A stretch of 64,000 nt of DNA from Agrobacterium tumefaciens. GTDB taxonomy: Bacteria; Pseudomonadota; Alphaproteobacteria; Rhizobiales; Rhizobiaceae. The notes under the pieces are model-generated. The model was not told the origin of the DNA. It made no database searches and saw only the letters and a program-made list of their open reading frames with translations. Where the stretch lies: assembly GCA_025559845.1 (NCBI GenBank), contig CP048469.1, forward strand, positions 992,001 through 1,056,000, read 5' to 3'. Positions 1-7,972 of this stretch are shown here, piece after piece (position 1 is the stretch's first letter; each line of letters opens with the position of its first letter). A program made the translations under genes and the position numbers.

Positions 1-118
1 CTCGTAAGGTTTCCGGAAGATCGTTTCGCCGTGCGGCGTGCGTGCGATCTTCAGGTTCACGAGGAAACATGTTTTGACGCCTTGAAGCCTAACCGCGGAA
101 TGTGCGCACAAACGAAAA

Positions 119-147
119 GAAGCCCGGCCTTTTGGCCGGGCTTTTTG
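119..147 (+). terminator. Rho-independent terminator of an upstream gene
   Basis: A perfect 10-bp stem (AAGCCCGGCC / GGCCGGGCTT) with a TTTT loop is followed by a run of T. It ends transcription entering from left of the window. Positions 1-118 may hold the 3' end of that upstream gene, but the remaining frame is too short to identify. Confidence 0.85.
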
Positions 148-223
148 ATTCTGTCGGAAGACGCCGCACAACAGGGCTGGATAAGTGCAACTGAAGATCG
201 ATTCAGCAGCACGCGGCCAGCCG

Positions 224-241
224 GTGTCATGCCCCTGTCAT
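224..241 (+). promoter_or_regulatory. Pho box (PhoB site) upstream of phytase-like gene
   Basis: GTGTCAT, four bases, then CTGTCAT form two 7-mers with an 11-bp period. This is the known PhoB arrangement (consensus CTGTCAT-N4-CTGTCAT) with one mismatch. It ends 54 bp before the start codon of the phytase-like gene, a normal distance for an activator site. Phosphate-starvation control is inferred from the site plus the predicted function. Confidence 0.65.
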
Positions 242-295
242 GTCTTTGACGCAGAAGCCTTGGGAACGGTTTCTGGACGCAAAGGGGGATTTACT

Positions 296-2494
296 ATGGC
301 GCTCCGATTTTCTCACATGGCCTTGACCGCAGCATTGCTGACGTCAGCCGCTTTTCCGGCGGCTGCGGACCAGGTCTTCAACCGCATCGCGTCTTTTCCG
401 GTCGCGAACAACCTCCCGGCTGACAAGGACGCCAAGACCGCGACCTCGTCCGAAATCATCACCGCAAGCGAAGACGGCAACACGCTGATCTATTCGGACA
501 GCCCGCTGGGTGGCATCGGTTTTGTTGACATCACCGACGCAAAGGCGCCGAAGGCAGGCGGTGCATTGCTGCTGGACGGCGAACCCACCTCTGTTGCCGT
601 TGCAGGTTCCAAGGTTCTGGCCGGCGTCAACACCTCTGAGAACCGCGCAAATCCTTCCGGCAAGCTGGTGACCGTGGATCTTGCCACCAAAAAGGTTGAA
701 GCAAGCTGCGATCTCGGCGGCCAACCGGATTCGGTTGCCATTTCGCCTGACAAGACCTTTGCCGCCATCGCCATCGAAAACGAGCGTGATGAAGAGATCA
801 ACGAAGGCGCCTTGCCGCAGATGCCGGCTGGCTTCCTCGTTACCGTTGGCCTCAAGAACGGTGCGGCCGACTGCGCGACGCTCAAGAAGATCGACCTGAC
901 CGGTCTCGCAGAGATTTCTCCTGAGGATCCGGAGCCGGAATTCGTTTCCATCAATGCCAATGGCGAAATCGCCGTGACACTGCAGGAAAACAACCACATC
1001 GCCATCGTCGACGGCAAGTCCGGCAAGGTGACCAGCCATTTCTCGGCCGGTTCGGTTGATCTGGAAGGCATCGACACGAAATCCGATGGCCAGTTGAAGT
1101 TCACCGACAAGCAGGAGGCTCGTAAGCGCGAGCCCGACGCTGTAAAGTGGCTCGACAATGACCGTATCGTCATCGCCAACGAGGGGGACTGGCAGGGCGG
1201 TTCGCGCGGTTTCACCATTTTCGACAAGACCGGCAAGCTGGTTTACGAGGCGGGTGCTTCGCTCGAGCACGCCATTGCCGCCATCGGCCACTATCCGGAA
1301 AAGCGCTCCAAGGCCAAAGGCATCGAGCCGGAAGGTCTGGAAGCCGCGACCTTCGGCGGTGAGAAGTACATCTTCGTTCTCAGCGAGCGCGCTTCTGTTG
1401 TTGGCGTCTATAAGGACACCGGCGCTGAACCGCAGCTCGTGCAGCTACTGCCATCCGGTATTTCCCCGGAAGGTGCTGTTGCCATTCCCTCGCGCAACCT
1501 GCTGGTCACCGCCAACGAAGCCGACCTCGGCGAAGATGGCGGCGCGCGTTCGCACGTCATGCTCTATGAGCGCAGCGAAGGCGAGGCAGCTTACCCGCAG
1601 CTCGTTTCCGCTGAAATCGATGGACTGCCGATCGGCTGGGGTGCATTGTCTGGCCTGACCGCCGACGCCGAAAAGCCTGGCATTCTCTATGCCGTCTCCG
1701 ACTCGGTATACGGCAACCAGCCGTCGATCTTCACCATCGACGCCACCAAGAAGCCTGCCGTCATCACCAGCGTCCTGCGCGTCAAGCGTGACGGCATGGC
1801 TGCCCAGAAGCTCGATATCGAAGGCATCGCACGCGATGGCAAGGGTGGTTTCTGGCTGGCATCTGAAGGCGATAGCAGCAAGCTCGTCCCGCACGCGCTC
1901 TACAACGTCAACGCCAAGGGCGAGATCAAGGCCGAGATCGCCCTGCCGAAGGAACTTCTCAACGGCGAAACACGCTTCGGCTTTGAAGGTGTGACCGTTA
2001 TCGGCGAAGGTGATGACGCAACCCTCTGGATGGCTGTGCAGCGTGAATGGGGTACGGACGAGAAAGGCACGGTCAAGCTCGTTTCCTACAAGCCAAAGTC
2101 CAAGGAATGGGGCGCAGTGCGTTATCCGCTCGAAAAGGCGGGTGAGGGCTGGGTAGGTTTGTCTGAAATCGCGGCTTTTGGTGATCACGTCTATATCGTC
2201 GAGCGCGACAACCAGATCGGTGACAAGGCAAAGCTTAAGAAGCTCTACCGCGTCGCTCTGTCAGAACTGAAGCCGGCCAAAATCGGTGGCGAACTGCCGC
2301 TGGTCAAGAAAGAGGAAGCTCATGACTTCCTGCCGGACCTGAAGGCGCAGACCAACGGTTACGTCGTCGACAAGCTGGAAGGCTTCACTTTCGACAAGGA
2401 TGGCACCGCTTACGTTGTGACCGACAATGACGGCGTGGATGATTCCTCCGGCGAAACCCTGTTCTTCACGGTCAACCTGAAGGCAATCAACTGA
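296..2494 (+). CDS. Secreted esterase-like/phytase-like family protein
   Basis: This is a 732-residue protein with a clear N-terminal signal peptide (hydrophobic stretch about residues 8-20, Ala-rich cleavage region ending near AAAD), so it should act in the periplasm or outside the cell. The first half has the repeated blade-like pattern of a beta-propeller. The second half (about residues 440-725) resembles the 'esterase-like activity of phytase' domain, with acidic DxEG motifs such as LDIEGIA and KLEGFTF. Phosphatase or phytase activity is a family guess, not proven. I chose the ATG at 296 because AAGGGGG lies just upstream and the signal peptide begins there; an in-frame upstream ATG at 185 would bury the signal. 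The gene stands alone, with a Pho box upstream and a terminator downstream. Confidence 0.8.
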   Translation: MALRFSHMALTAALLTSAAFPAAADQVFNRIASFPVANNLPADKDAKTATSSEIITASEDGNTLIYSDSPLGGIGFVDITDAKAPKAGGALLLDGEPTSVAVAGSKVLAGVNTSENRANPSGKLVTVDLATKKVEASCDLGGQPDSVAISPDKTFAAIAIENERDEEINEGALPQMPAGFLVTVGLKNGAADCATLKKIDLTGLAEISPEDPEPEFVSINANGEIAVTLQENNHIAIVDGKSGKVTSHFSAGSVDLEGIDTKSDGQLKFTDKQEARKREPDAVKWLDNDRIVIANEGDWQGGSRGFTIFDKTGKLVYEAGASLEHAIAAIGHYPEKRSKAKGIEPEGLEAATFGGEKYIFVLSERASVVGVYKDTGAEPQLVQLLPSGISPEGAVAIPSRNLLVTANEADLGEDGGARSHVMLYERSEGEAAYPQLVSAEIDGLPIGWGALSGLTADAEKPGILYAVSDSVYGNQPSIFTIDATKKPAVITSVLRVKRDGMAAQKLDIEGIARDGKGGFWLASEGDSSKLVPHALYNVNAKGEIKAEIALPKELLNGETRFGFEGVTVIGEGDDATLWMAVQREWGTDEKGTVKLVSYKPKSKEWGAVRYPLEKAGEGWVGLSEIAAFGDHVYIVERDNQIGDKAKLKKLYRVALSELKPAKIGGELPLVKKEEAHDFLPDLKAQTNGYVVDKLEGFTFDKDGTAYVVTDNDGVDDSSGETLFFTVNLKAIN

Positions 2495-2514
2495 TCGCAT
2501 CGATCATATGTAAA

Positions 2515-2547
2515 AGAAAAAGCCGGTCTTTCGACCGGCTTTTTTGC
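2515..2547 (+). terminator. Rho-independent terminator after phytase-like gene
   Basis: The stem AAAGCCGGTC / GACCGGCTTT with a TTTC loop is followed by TTTTT. It lies 20 bp after the stop codon. The A-run on the other side means it could also work on the minus strand for the small gene at 2769-2909. Confidence 0.85.
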
Positions 2548-2768
2548 TTTCGACCGCAGTTGCGGCTGGGAATGCAGGCTTTCTCGGCGCGCGTTGATTG
2601 GGGGGTACACAGAGCGCGTTTGCCACCGGTCTCATCAGACGACAGGAATCAGGCGCGGGGGCTGCCGGATGCCATCGGTGAGGATATCAGCGTGAGAAAG
2701 CCGCAACGCCATTCAAACGTCATGTCGCGTTCAAATGCCGATTGCTGTTTTGACAGGTAAGGGGAGGA

Positions 2769-2909
2769 TTAGCGACCGGGGGAGCTTTTCTTGCCCGGAG
2801 TATCTTGCTTTTCTGAGTCCTGCTGGACCCAGCGGAAAAAAATATAAATAGGCAGCGCAATGAGCGCGAGTGTTACAAACGCGTCGATCGACATGGTTTC
2901 ATCCATCAT
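2769..2909 (-). CDS. Small single-span membrane protein (46 aa), unknown
   Basis: An ORF of 46 codons on the minus strand. It has a short polar N-terminus, one strong hydrophobic segment (about residues 10-25, containing VTLALIALPIYIFF) and a charged, Lys/Ser/Pro-rich tail, so it should be a single-span inner-membrane peptide. Start choice is uncertain: two adjacent ATGs at 2909 and 2906 and a third at 2894 (MSIDAF) are possible, and no Shine-Dalgarno is convincing. I do not recognise the family. The amphipathic layout and unbroken frame argue for a real gene, but its length leaves doubt. Confidence 0.5.
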   Translation of the reverse strand: MMDETMSIDAFVTLALIALPIYIFFRWVQQDSEKQDTPGKKSSPGR

Positions 2910-3300
2910 TAAAACCGCTCATCATGAGCCGGCAAGCTGACCTTGCGATAAAACTATTGAGAAATACTGAATCACAGATGCCGCGTTACTTCGCGTCAGA
3001 GGGCGCTGTTTTGAACAGGGAAGGTCAGGCGCAGCAGATAGTGGGCTGGACGATGCGTTTTGAAACATTGAGTCCGGAATCAACACACAGGCGTCTATTT
3101 GCGTGTACCGATTTGGTTGCGACGTCGTCGACGAATGCTCAAAACTTTTTTGAGCAGGCAAATCGATTCATCCGCCAAACGAATCTCTTTTTCTAATGGA
3201 AAGGCGAATGCGAACTGGGGGAGGGCGAATCTTCGAAGCAGAGAGAACGTCTCAAATGCGATGAGAAAAGGCTCTGCCAACATGAGGAGGCGATAAAACG
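2910..3300. other. Intergenic region without a convincing gene
   Basis: About 390 bp separate the small membrane ORF from the tRNA-Val terminator. ORFs of 79-108 codons cross it on both strands but lack ribosome sites and family features. One perfect 9-bp hairpin is present (TGCTCAAAA / TTTTGAGCA, 3136-3155) with no T-tract on either strand. Confidence 0.5.
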
Positions 3301-3324
3301 CCAAAAGCGAGCCAAAGCCCGCTT
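3301..3324 (-). terminator. Probable terminator of tRNA-Val
   Basis: Read on the minus strand, a 7-bp stem (AGCGGGC / GCTCGCT, one G-U pair) with a TTTG loop is followed by TTTT, about 35 bp beyond the tRNA-Val 3' end. This is the form and place expected for its terminator. Confidence 0.55.
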
Positions 3325-3358
3325 TACATTCAAGTCTCTACATTGTCCTGGGGAGTAA

Positions 3359-3434
3359 TGGTGGGCGATGAGAGACTCGAACTCCCGACATCCTCGGTGT
3401 AAACGAGGCGCTCTACCAACTGAGCTAATCGCCC
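3359..3434 (-). tRNA. tRNA-Val (TAC anticodon)
   Basis: A 76-nt cloverleaf on the minus strand with encoded CCA. The acceptor GGGCGAT pairs with ATCGCCC, the D-loop AGCTCAGTTGGTAGAGC is standard, the anticodon loop is TTTACAC (anticodon TAC), and the T-arm holds GTTCGAGTC. It stands divergently from the tRNA-Asp pair. Confidence 0.95.
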
Positions 3435-3790
3435 TTCGCGTCTTGCGGATCGTGTCCGCCGCGTCGGTGGCCGTGATGTATGCGGATCAGAAAAAAACCG
3501 CAAGTGCTTTTGTGAAGTTTTTTTGTTTTTTTTCGAGTTTGTTTTGTCGAGCGTCGATGGTGACGGGCAGAAAGCCCGGAAAACCGGGGTTTTGCCCAAA
3601 TCGGCATCGTCGAACCCTGTAATGCTGCATTGCAAAATCAGCCGGAAACCACCTGGTGTCTGTGGATAAAGTTTTTCTTTTTTCGAATAAATGTAATCTA
3701 AAACAATAGCTTAGCTCGTTTTTTGGGTGGTTCGAACCGGTTTTTCCCATCGGAAAATGCACAAGCTTATTCTTTTGTCGTGAAACTCGC
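3435..3790. other. Divergent promoter region between tRNA-Val and tRNA-Asp genes
   Basis: There is no gene here. On the minus strand a plausible tRNA-Val promoter is TTGCGG (3498-3503), 17 bp, TACATC (3475-3480). The rest is AT-rich, with T-runs around 3515-3545 that lie on the wrong side to terminate tRNA-Val. Confidence 0.45.
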
Positions 3791-3819
3791 TTGACACCCC
3801 AGCACGAACGCCGTAGTTA
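3791..3819 (+). promoter_or_regulatory. Sigma-70 promoter of the tRNA-Asp genes
   Basis: TTGACA (3791-3796), a 17-bp spacer and TAGTTA (3814-3819) match the housekeeping consensus well. Transcription would start near 3826, giving a leader of about 56 nt before the first tRNA-Asp. Confidence 0.6.
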
Positions 3820-3882
3820 GCCGCTCAACGAACAGCCGAGGCTGGTTCGTACGGCGAAACGAAAGCTTCGCTGTCAGGAGAT

Positions 3883-3959
3883 GCGGGTGTAGCTCAGTCG
3901 GTTAGAGTGCCGGCCTGTCACGCCGGAGGTCGCGGGTTCGAGCCCCGTCACTCGCGCCA
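3883..3959 (+). tRNA. tRNA-Asp (GTC anticodon), copy 1
   Basis: A 77-nt cloverleaf with encoded CCA. The acceptor GCGGGTG pairs with CACTCGC, the anticodon loop is CTGTCAC (anticodon GTC), and the T-arm is GGGTTCGAGCCCC. It is identical to copy 2, 40 bp downstream, and probably co-transcribed with it. Confidence 0.95.
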
Positions 3960-3999
3960 TCCTGATCCTCGGAAACGCAGATGAAAATCTGCAACATGC

Positions 4000-4076
4000 G
4001 CGGGTGTAGCTCAGTCGGTTAGAGTGCCGGCCTGTCACGCCGGAGGTCGCGGGTTCGAGCCCCGTCACTCGCGCCA
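4000..4076 (+). tRNA. tRNA-Asp (GTC anticodon), copy 2
   Basis: Identical to copy 1 over all 77 nt. The 40-bp spacer contains a small hairpin (GCAGAT / ATCTGC) that may guide processing of a joint precursor. A T-rich stretch follows directly. Confidence 0.95.
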
Positions 4077-4107
4077 TTTTTCTTTCCTCCCTTACATTAT
4101 ATATATG

Positions 4108-4130
4108 TGAGCCGCTGATAGCGGTTTTGC
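4108..4130 (+). terminator. Possible terminator of tRNA-Asp operon
   Basis: A 7-bp stem AGCCGCT / AGCGGTT (one G-U pair) with a GAT loop is followed by TT. The T-tract is short, so confidence is moderate. It would separate the tRNAs from nuoA. Confidence 0.4.
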
Positions 4131-4513
4131 GTCTGGTTTCTGCTCTCTGATTCCAGCTCTTTTGATGGCCTTCGCGGCGTCATTTTTCCTGCATTTTTTA
4201 GTCAAGTTTCGCATCTTGAAAATCGTCACTTTCGTGGTTTTTCTGCGTAAAATTTGTGTGACTTTTTTGCGGCCGCACCATTCAATCGATTATTATTTTA
4301 TTTGAGGGACTTAGCCGCGATAACCGGCCCAATTTTGCGTCAATTCCGGCAATATTGTTGCCAATCAATGCGGCAGGCGGCTTGAAATGGTGCCGAAACT
4401 CTTGCAGAGAGAGCGCGGCTGCGCTAACGACTTTGGCGTTGCAACATATTTTTCGCCTTGAGACGTTTCGTCGCAAGGTAAGGTCCGGCACCCGGCCGGG
4501 CAGGGAAGAGACC
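4131..4513 (+). other. Upstream region of the nuo operon
   Basis: About 380 bp with no gene, AT-rich around 4190-4310. It must hold the nuo promoter and leader, but I do not see a good TTGACA/TATAAT pair. The Shine-Dalgarno of nuoA (GGGAAGAG, 4503-4510) closes it. Confidence 0.4.
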
Positions 4514-4879
4514 ATGACTGAACTCCTCAGTTCCTATATTCCGATTGCAATCTTCATCGGTATCGCTCTTGTTATCGGTCTGGCGCTTCTGATTGCGCCT
4601 TTCGCGGTTGCATATAAAAATCCGGACCCGGAAAAGCTGTCTGCCTTCGAGTGCGGCTTCAACGCGTTCGATGACGCCCGCATGAAGTTTGATATCCGCT
4701 TTTATCTGGTGTCGATTCTCTTCATCATCTTCGACCTTGAAGTCGCCTTCCTTTTCCCGTGGGCGGTTTCGTTCGGAGAGATGGGCTGGTTCGGCTTCTG
4801 GTCGATGATGGTGTTCCTCCTGGTTCTCACCATCGGCTTCATCTATGAATGGAAGAAGGGAGCGCTGGAATGGGCATGA
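4514..4879 (+). CDS. nuoA: NADH-quinone oxidoreductase subunit A
   Basis: NuoA (121 aa) is one of the seven membrane subunits of proton-pumping complex I. Three transmembrane helices are visible (about residues 9-32, 62-82 and 90-110). The loop motif [21 protein letters not shown] is the conserved part that faces the quinone site; its Cys is typical. The start at 4514 follows GGGAAGAG. It is the first gene of the nuo operon, and its TGA overlaps the start region of nuoB, so the two are translationally coupled. Confidence 0.95.
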   Translation: MTELLSSYIPIAIFIGIALVIGLALLIAPFAVAYKNPDPEKLSAFECGFNAFDDARMKFDIRFYLVSILFIIFDLEVAFLFPWAVSFGEMGWFGFWSMMVFLLVLTIGFIYEWKKGALEWA

Positions 4880-5454
4880 GCCAGAACGATACCACGCTCG
4901 TCGCACCGAAGCCGCGTGGGATCATCGATCCCAACACTGGCAAGCCTGTTGGCAGTGATGACGCCTATTTTACCGATATCAACGATGAGCTGGCCGACAA
5001 GGGCTTTCTCGTTACCTCGACCGACGAACTGATCACCTGGGCTCGTACGGGCTCGCTGATGTGGATGCAGTTCGGTCTGGCCTGCTGCGCCGTTGAAGGT
5101 CTGATGCAGGCCTCCGGTCCGCGTTACGACATGGAACGCTTCGGTGTCGCGCCGCGCGCCTCACCACGCCAGTCGGACGTCATGATCGTCGCCGGCACGC
5201 TGACCAACAAGATGGCGCCTGCGCTCCGCAAGGTCTATGACCAGATGCCTGAGCCGCGTTACGTCATCTCGATGGGTTCCTGCGCCAATGGCGGCGGTTA
5301 TTACCATTATTCTTACGCCGTAGTGCGTGGCTGCGATCGTGTCGTGCCCGTCGACATTTATGTTCCGGGCTGTCCCCCCACGGCGGAAGCGCTGCTTTAC
5401 GGCGTACTTCTGCTGCAAAAGAAAATCCGGCGTACCGGAACGATCGAGCGTTAA
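4870..5454 (+). CDS. nuoB: NADH-quinone oxidoreductase subunit B
   Basis: NuoB (194 aa) carries iron-sulfur cluster N2, the last electron carrier before quinone, in the connecting arm of complex I. The ligands are visible: the Cys pair C72-C73 in GLACCAVE, C138 in GSCANGGG and C168 in PGCPPTAE. The ATG at 4870 is preferred because AAGGGAG ends 7 nt before it; the next ATG (4876, overlapping the nuoA stop as ATGA) is also possible. The in-frame ATG at 4849 would extend into nuoA and is rejected. Confidence 0.93.
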   Translation: MGMSQNDTTLVAPKPRGIIDPNTGKPVGSDDAYFTDINDELADKGFLVTSTDELITWARTGSLMWMQFGLACCAVEGLMQASGPRYDMERFGVAPRASPRQSDVMIVAGTLTNKMAPALRKVYDQMPEPRYVISMGSCANGGGYYHYSYAVVRGCDRVVPVDIYVPGCPPTAEALLYGVLLLQKKIRRTGTIER

Positions 5455-5474
5455 GGGCAAAGGACAGACAGGCA

Positions 5475-6077
5475 ATGAGCGAAGCTCTCAAGGATCTTGC
5501 TGCTTACGTGAAGGAAGCGCGCGGTTCTCTGGTCGAGGCGGCTGACGTCGCCTTTGGCGAACTGACGCTGACGACGACGCCGGAGAGCGTCATCGCACTT
5601 CTGACGTTCCTTCGGGACGACGTGCAGTGCGGTTTCGTCAACTTCATCGATATCTGCGGCGTTGACTGGCCTCAGCGCGAAAAGCGCTTCGATGTCGTCT
5701 ACCATCTGTTGTCGCCGCGCCAGAACATGCGCGTGCGCGTCAAGCTGCAGGTGGCGGAAGACCAGGGCGTGCCTTCGGCGACCTCCGTGTTCTACGGTGC
5801 GGAATGGTTCGAGCGCGAAGCCTGGGATATGTACGGTATTCCATTCGAAGGTCACTCCGACCTGCGCCGCATCCTCACGGACTATGGCTTCGAAGGCCAT
5901 CCGCTGCGCAAGGATTTTCCGGTTACCGGCTTCGTTGAAGTACGTTACGATGACGTTCTCAAGCGCGTTCTCTATGAACCCGTCGAATTGAAGCAGGAAT
6001 TCCGTAGCTTCGATTTCCTTTCCCCATGGGAAGGCACGGACTACGTTCTTCCGGGTGACGAAAAGGCCAAGCAATGA
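5475..6077 (+). CDS. nuoC: NADH-quinone oxidoreductase subunit C
   Basis: NuoC (200 aa) is the 30-kDa subunit of the peripheral arm and packs against NuoD. The family signature is present in the C-terminal half: [15 protein letters not shown], then [19 protein letters not shown]. It is a separate gene here, not fused to nuoD as in enterobacteria. The next gene overlaps its stop codon as ATGA, so a non-complex-I gene is coupled to it. Confidence 0.95.
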   Translation: MSEALKDLAAYVKEARGSLVEAADVAFGELTLTTTPESVIALLTFLRDDVQCGFVNFIDICGVDWPQREKRFDVVYHLLSPRQNMRVRVKLQVAEDQGVPSATSVFYGAEWFEREAWDMYGIPFEGHSDLRRILTDYGFEGHPLRKDFPVTGFVEVRYDDVLKRVLYEPVELKQEFRSFDFLSPWEGTDYVLPGDEKAKQ

Positions 6078-6502
6078 GCGAAGCCGTTGCAACAGAGCAG
6101 GGACAATGTCTTTGCGGCGCCGTTCGCTTTACAGCGAAGGCTGGTGCCCGTGAATTCGGCGTTTGTCACTGCTCTATGTGCCGCCGCTGGTCCGGCGGAA
6201 CATTCCTTGCGGTAGAATGCACCGAAGTTGCTTTTGAAAACGAGCAGAATTTGGGCGTCTATTCTTCCTCGGAATGGGGCGAGCGCTGCTTCTGCAAGAA
6301 TTGCGGCAGCACGCTTCTGTGGCGTTCAAAGGACGGTAATCATTTTGCCGTATCGCTGCAGGCCTTCGACAATCCTTCCAGTTTCAAGTTTGCGTCGCAG
6401 ATTTTCATCGATGAGAAGCCCTCCAGCTACTCCTTCGCTGAAACCACGCAAAACATGACCGGCCCCGAATTCATCGCCATGATTACCTCGGCGGAGCACT
6501 AA
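6074..6502 (+). CDS. GFA-family (glutathione-dependent formaldehyde-activating-like) protein inside nuo operon
   Basis: A 142-aa protein of the CENP-V/GFA fold. The zinc ligands are all present: C12-x-C14, then C31-x-C33-xx-C36, then C74-xx-C77. Members include S-(hydroxymethyl)glutathione synthase, but most of the family has no tested activity, so glutathione or formaldehyde chemistry is only a possibility. It starts within the nuoC stop (ATGA) and ends 2 bp before nuoD, so it is transcribed and probably translated with complex I. It is not a known complex I subunit. Confidence 0.85.
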   Translation: MSEAVATEQGQCLCGAVRFTAKAGAREFGVCHCSMCRRWSGGTFLAVECTEVAFENEQNLGVYSSSEWGERCFCKNCGSTLLWRSKDGNHFAVSLQAFDNPSSFKFASQIFIDEKPSSYSFAETTQNMTGPEFIAMITSAEH

Positions 6503-6504
6503 GA

Positions 6505-7695
6505 ATGACAGAGCATAACGTCCGCAATTTCACGATCAACTTCGGCCCGGAACACCCGTCCGCGCACGGCGTGTTGCGTCTCGTTCTCGAACTCGATGGT
6601 GAAATCGTCGAGCGCGTGGACCCGCACATCGGCCTGCTGCACCGTGGTACGGAAAAGCTGATCGAAACCAAGACCTACCTACAGGCGGTCCCGTATTTCG
6701 ACCGTCTGGACTACGTTGCGCCGATGAACCAGGAACATGCTTTCGCGCTTGGCGTTGAAAAGCTGCTTGGCCTCGAAATTCCGATGCGCGGCCAGTTGAT
6801 CCGCGTTCTCTACTCGGAAATCGGCCGTATCCTGTCGCATATCATGAACGTCACCACGCAGGCCATGGACGTTGGTGCCATGACCCCGCCGGTCTGGGGC
6901 TTCGAAGAGCGCGAAAAGCTGATGGTGTTTTACGAGCGTGCCTGCGGCGCGCGTATGCACTCCGCTTACGTTCGTCCAGGTGGCGTCCACCAGGATCTGC
7001 CGCCGGAACTTGTCGACGATATCGGGAAATGGTGCGACCCGTTCATCACGGTTCTCGACAACATCGAAGGTCTTCTGACCGACAACCGCATCTACAAGCA
7101 GCGTAACGTCGATATCGGCGTCATCTCGCTGGAAGATGCGTTTGCCTGGGGCTTCACCGGCGTCATGGTACGCGGTTCGGGCGCTGCCTGGGACCTGCGT
7201 CGCGCCCAGCCTTACGAATGCTACTCCGATCTGGAATTCGATATTCCGGTCGGCAAGAACGGCGACTGCTACGACCGTTACCTGATCCGCATGCAGGAAA
7301 TGCGTGAATCGGTAAAGATCATGAAGCAGTGCGTCGAACTCCTCTCCGGCAAGCATCGGATTGGCCCCGTGTCGTCGCTCGACGGCAAGGTGGTTCCGCC
7401 GAAGCGTGGCGAGATGAAGCGTTCGATGGAAGCGCTGATCCATCACTTCAAGCTTTACACCGAAGGTTACCACGTGCCGGCTGGCGAAGTGTACGCAGCC
7501 GTGGAAGCGCCCAAGGGTGAGTTCGGCGTCTATCTGGTCGCCGACGGCTCCAACAAGCCTTACCGCTGCAAGATCCGCGCGCCGGGTTATGCGCATCTGC
7601 AAGCCATGGATTTCCTCTGCAAGGGACATCAGCTTGCCGACGTAACAGCCGTTCTCGGCTCTCTCGACATCGTGTTCGGGGAGGTCGACCGCTGA
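6505..7695 (+). CDS. nuoD: NADH-quinone oxidoreductase subunit D
   Basis: NuoD (396 aa), the 49-kDa subunit, forms the quinone-binding pocket together with NuoB and descends from NiFe-hydrogenase large subunits. The N-terminal GPEHPSAHG motif (residues 14-22) with its quinone-contacting histidine is intact, as are [11 protein letters not shown] and the C-terminal DIVFGEVDR ending typical of the family. It is of normal length. The last base of its TGA is the first base of the next gene's ATG. Confidence 0.95.
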   Translation: MTEHNVRNFTINFGPEHPSAHGVLRLVLELDGEIVERVDPHIGLLHRGTEKLIETKTYLQAVPYFDRLDYVAPMNQEHAFALGVEKLLGLEIPMRGQLIRVLYSEIGRILSHIMNVTTQAMDVGAMTPPVWGFEEREKLMVFYERACGARMHSAYVRPGGVHQDLPPELVDDIGKWCDPFITVLDNIEGLLTDNRIYKQRNVDIGVISLEDAFAWGFTGVMVRGSGAAWDLRRAQPYECYSDLEFDIPVGKNGDCYDRYLIRMQEMRESVKIMKQCVELLSGKHRIGPVSSLDGKVVPPKRGEMKRSMEALIHHFKLYTEGYHVPAGEVYAAVEAPKGEFGVYLVADGSNKPYRCKIRAPGYAHLQAMDFLCKGHQLADVTAVLGSLDIVFGEVDR

Positions 7696-7955
7696 TGCGT
7701 TTGCCGCTGGCCATTCTGGCTCTTCTTGCTGCTTTTGCCACGCCTGTTCTCGCCCAGACTGCAGCGGGTGACGGCGTGTCTTCAAAGGCAAGCGGCGGTT
7801 CTTCGACCATCAAGCAGCTTCTGTCGTCAGGATACGAGATCAAGGCCTCGGTCCCGAACGGCAGCAAGTTCATTGTATTCATGCAAAAAGACAAGGCAGC
7901 TTACGCCTGTGAGTTCGTTACGGTGACGAATTCGCGGTGTGAGACGCTAAACTGA
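7695..7955 (+). CDS. Small secreted protein between nuoD and nuoE, unknown
   Basis: An 86-aa protein with a clean signal peptide (hydrophobic residues 3-17, cleavage likely after VLAQ or nearby). The mature part, of about 65 residues, is polar with two cysteines (in YACEFV and RCETLN) that could form a disulfide in the periplasm. The start overlaps the nuoD stop (TGATG), so it is coupled. I do not recognise a family, and no complex I subunit of this type is established in bacteria. A periplasmic accessory or assembly role is pure inference from position. Confidence 0.8.
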   Translation: MRLPLAILALLAAFATPVLAQTAAGDGVSSKASGGSSTIKQLLSSGYEIKASVPNGSKFIVFMQKDKAAYACEFVTVTNSRCETLN

Positions 7956-7972
7956 AAAAGGCGTGAGGAAGT

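Noticed and set aside
2870..3196. Frames of 79 to 108 codons on both strands in the gap before tRNA-Val
   Set aside because: No ribosome sites, no family pattern, and mutually overlapping.
3874..4077. Minus-strand frame of 67 codons with a repeated MARVTGLEPATSGVTGRHSN segment
   Set aside because: It is the reverse of the two tRNA-Asp genes, a well-known spurious annotation.
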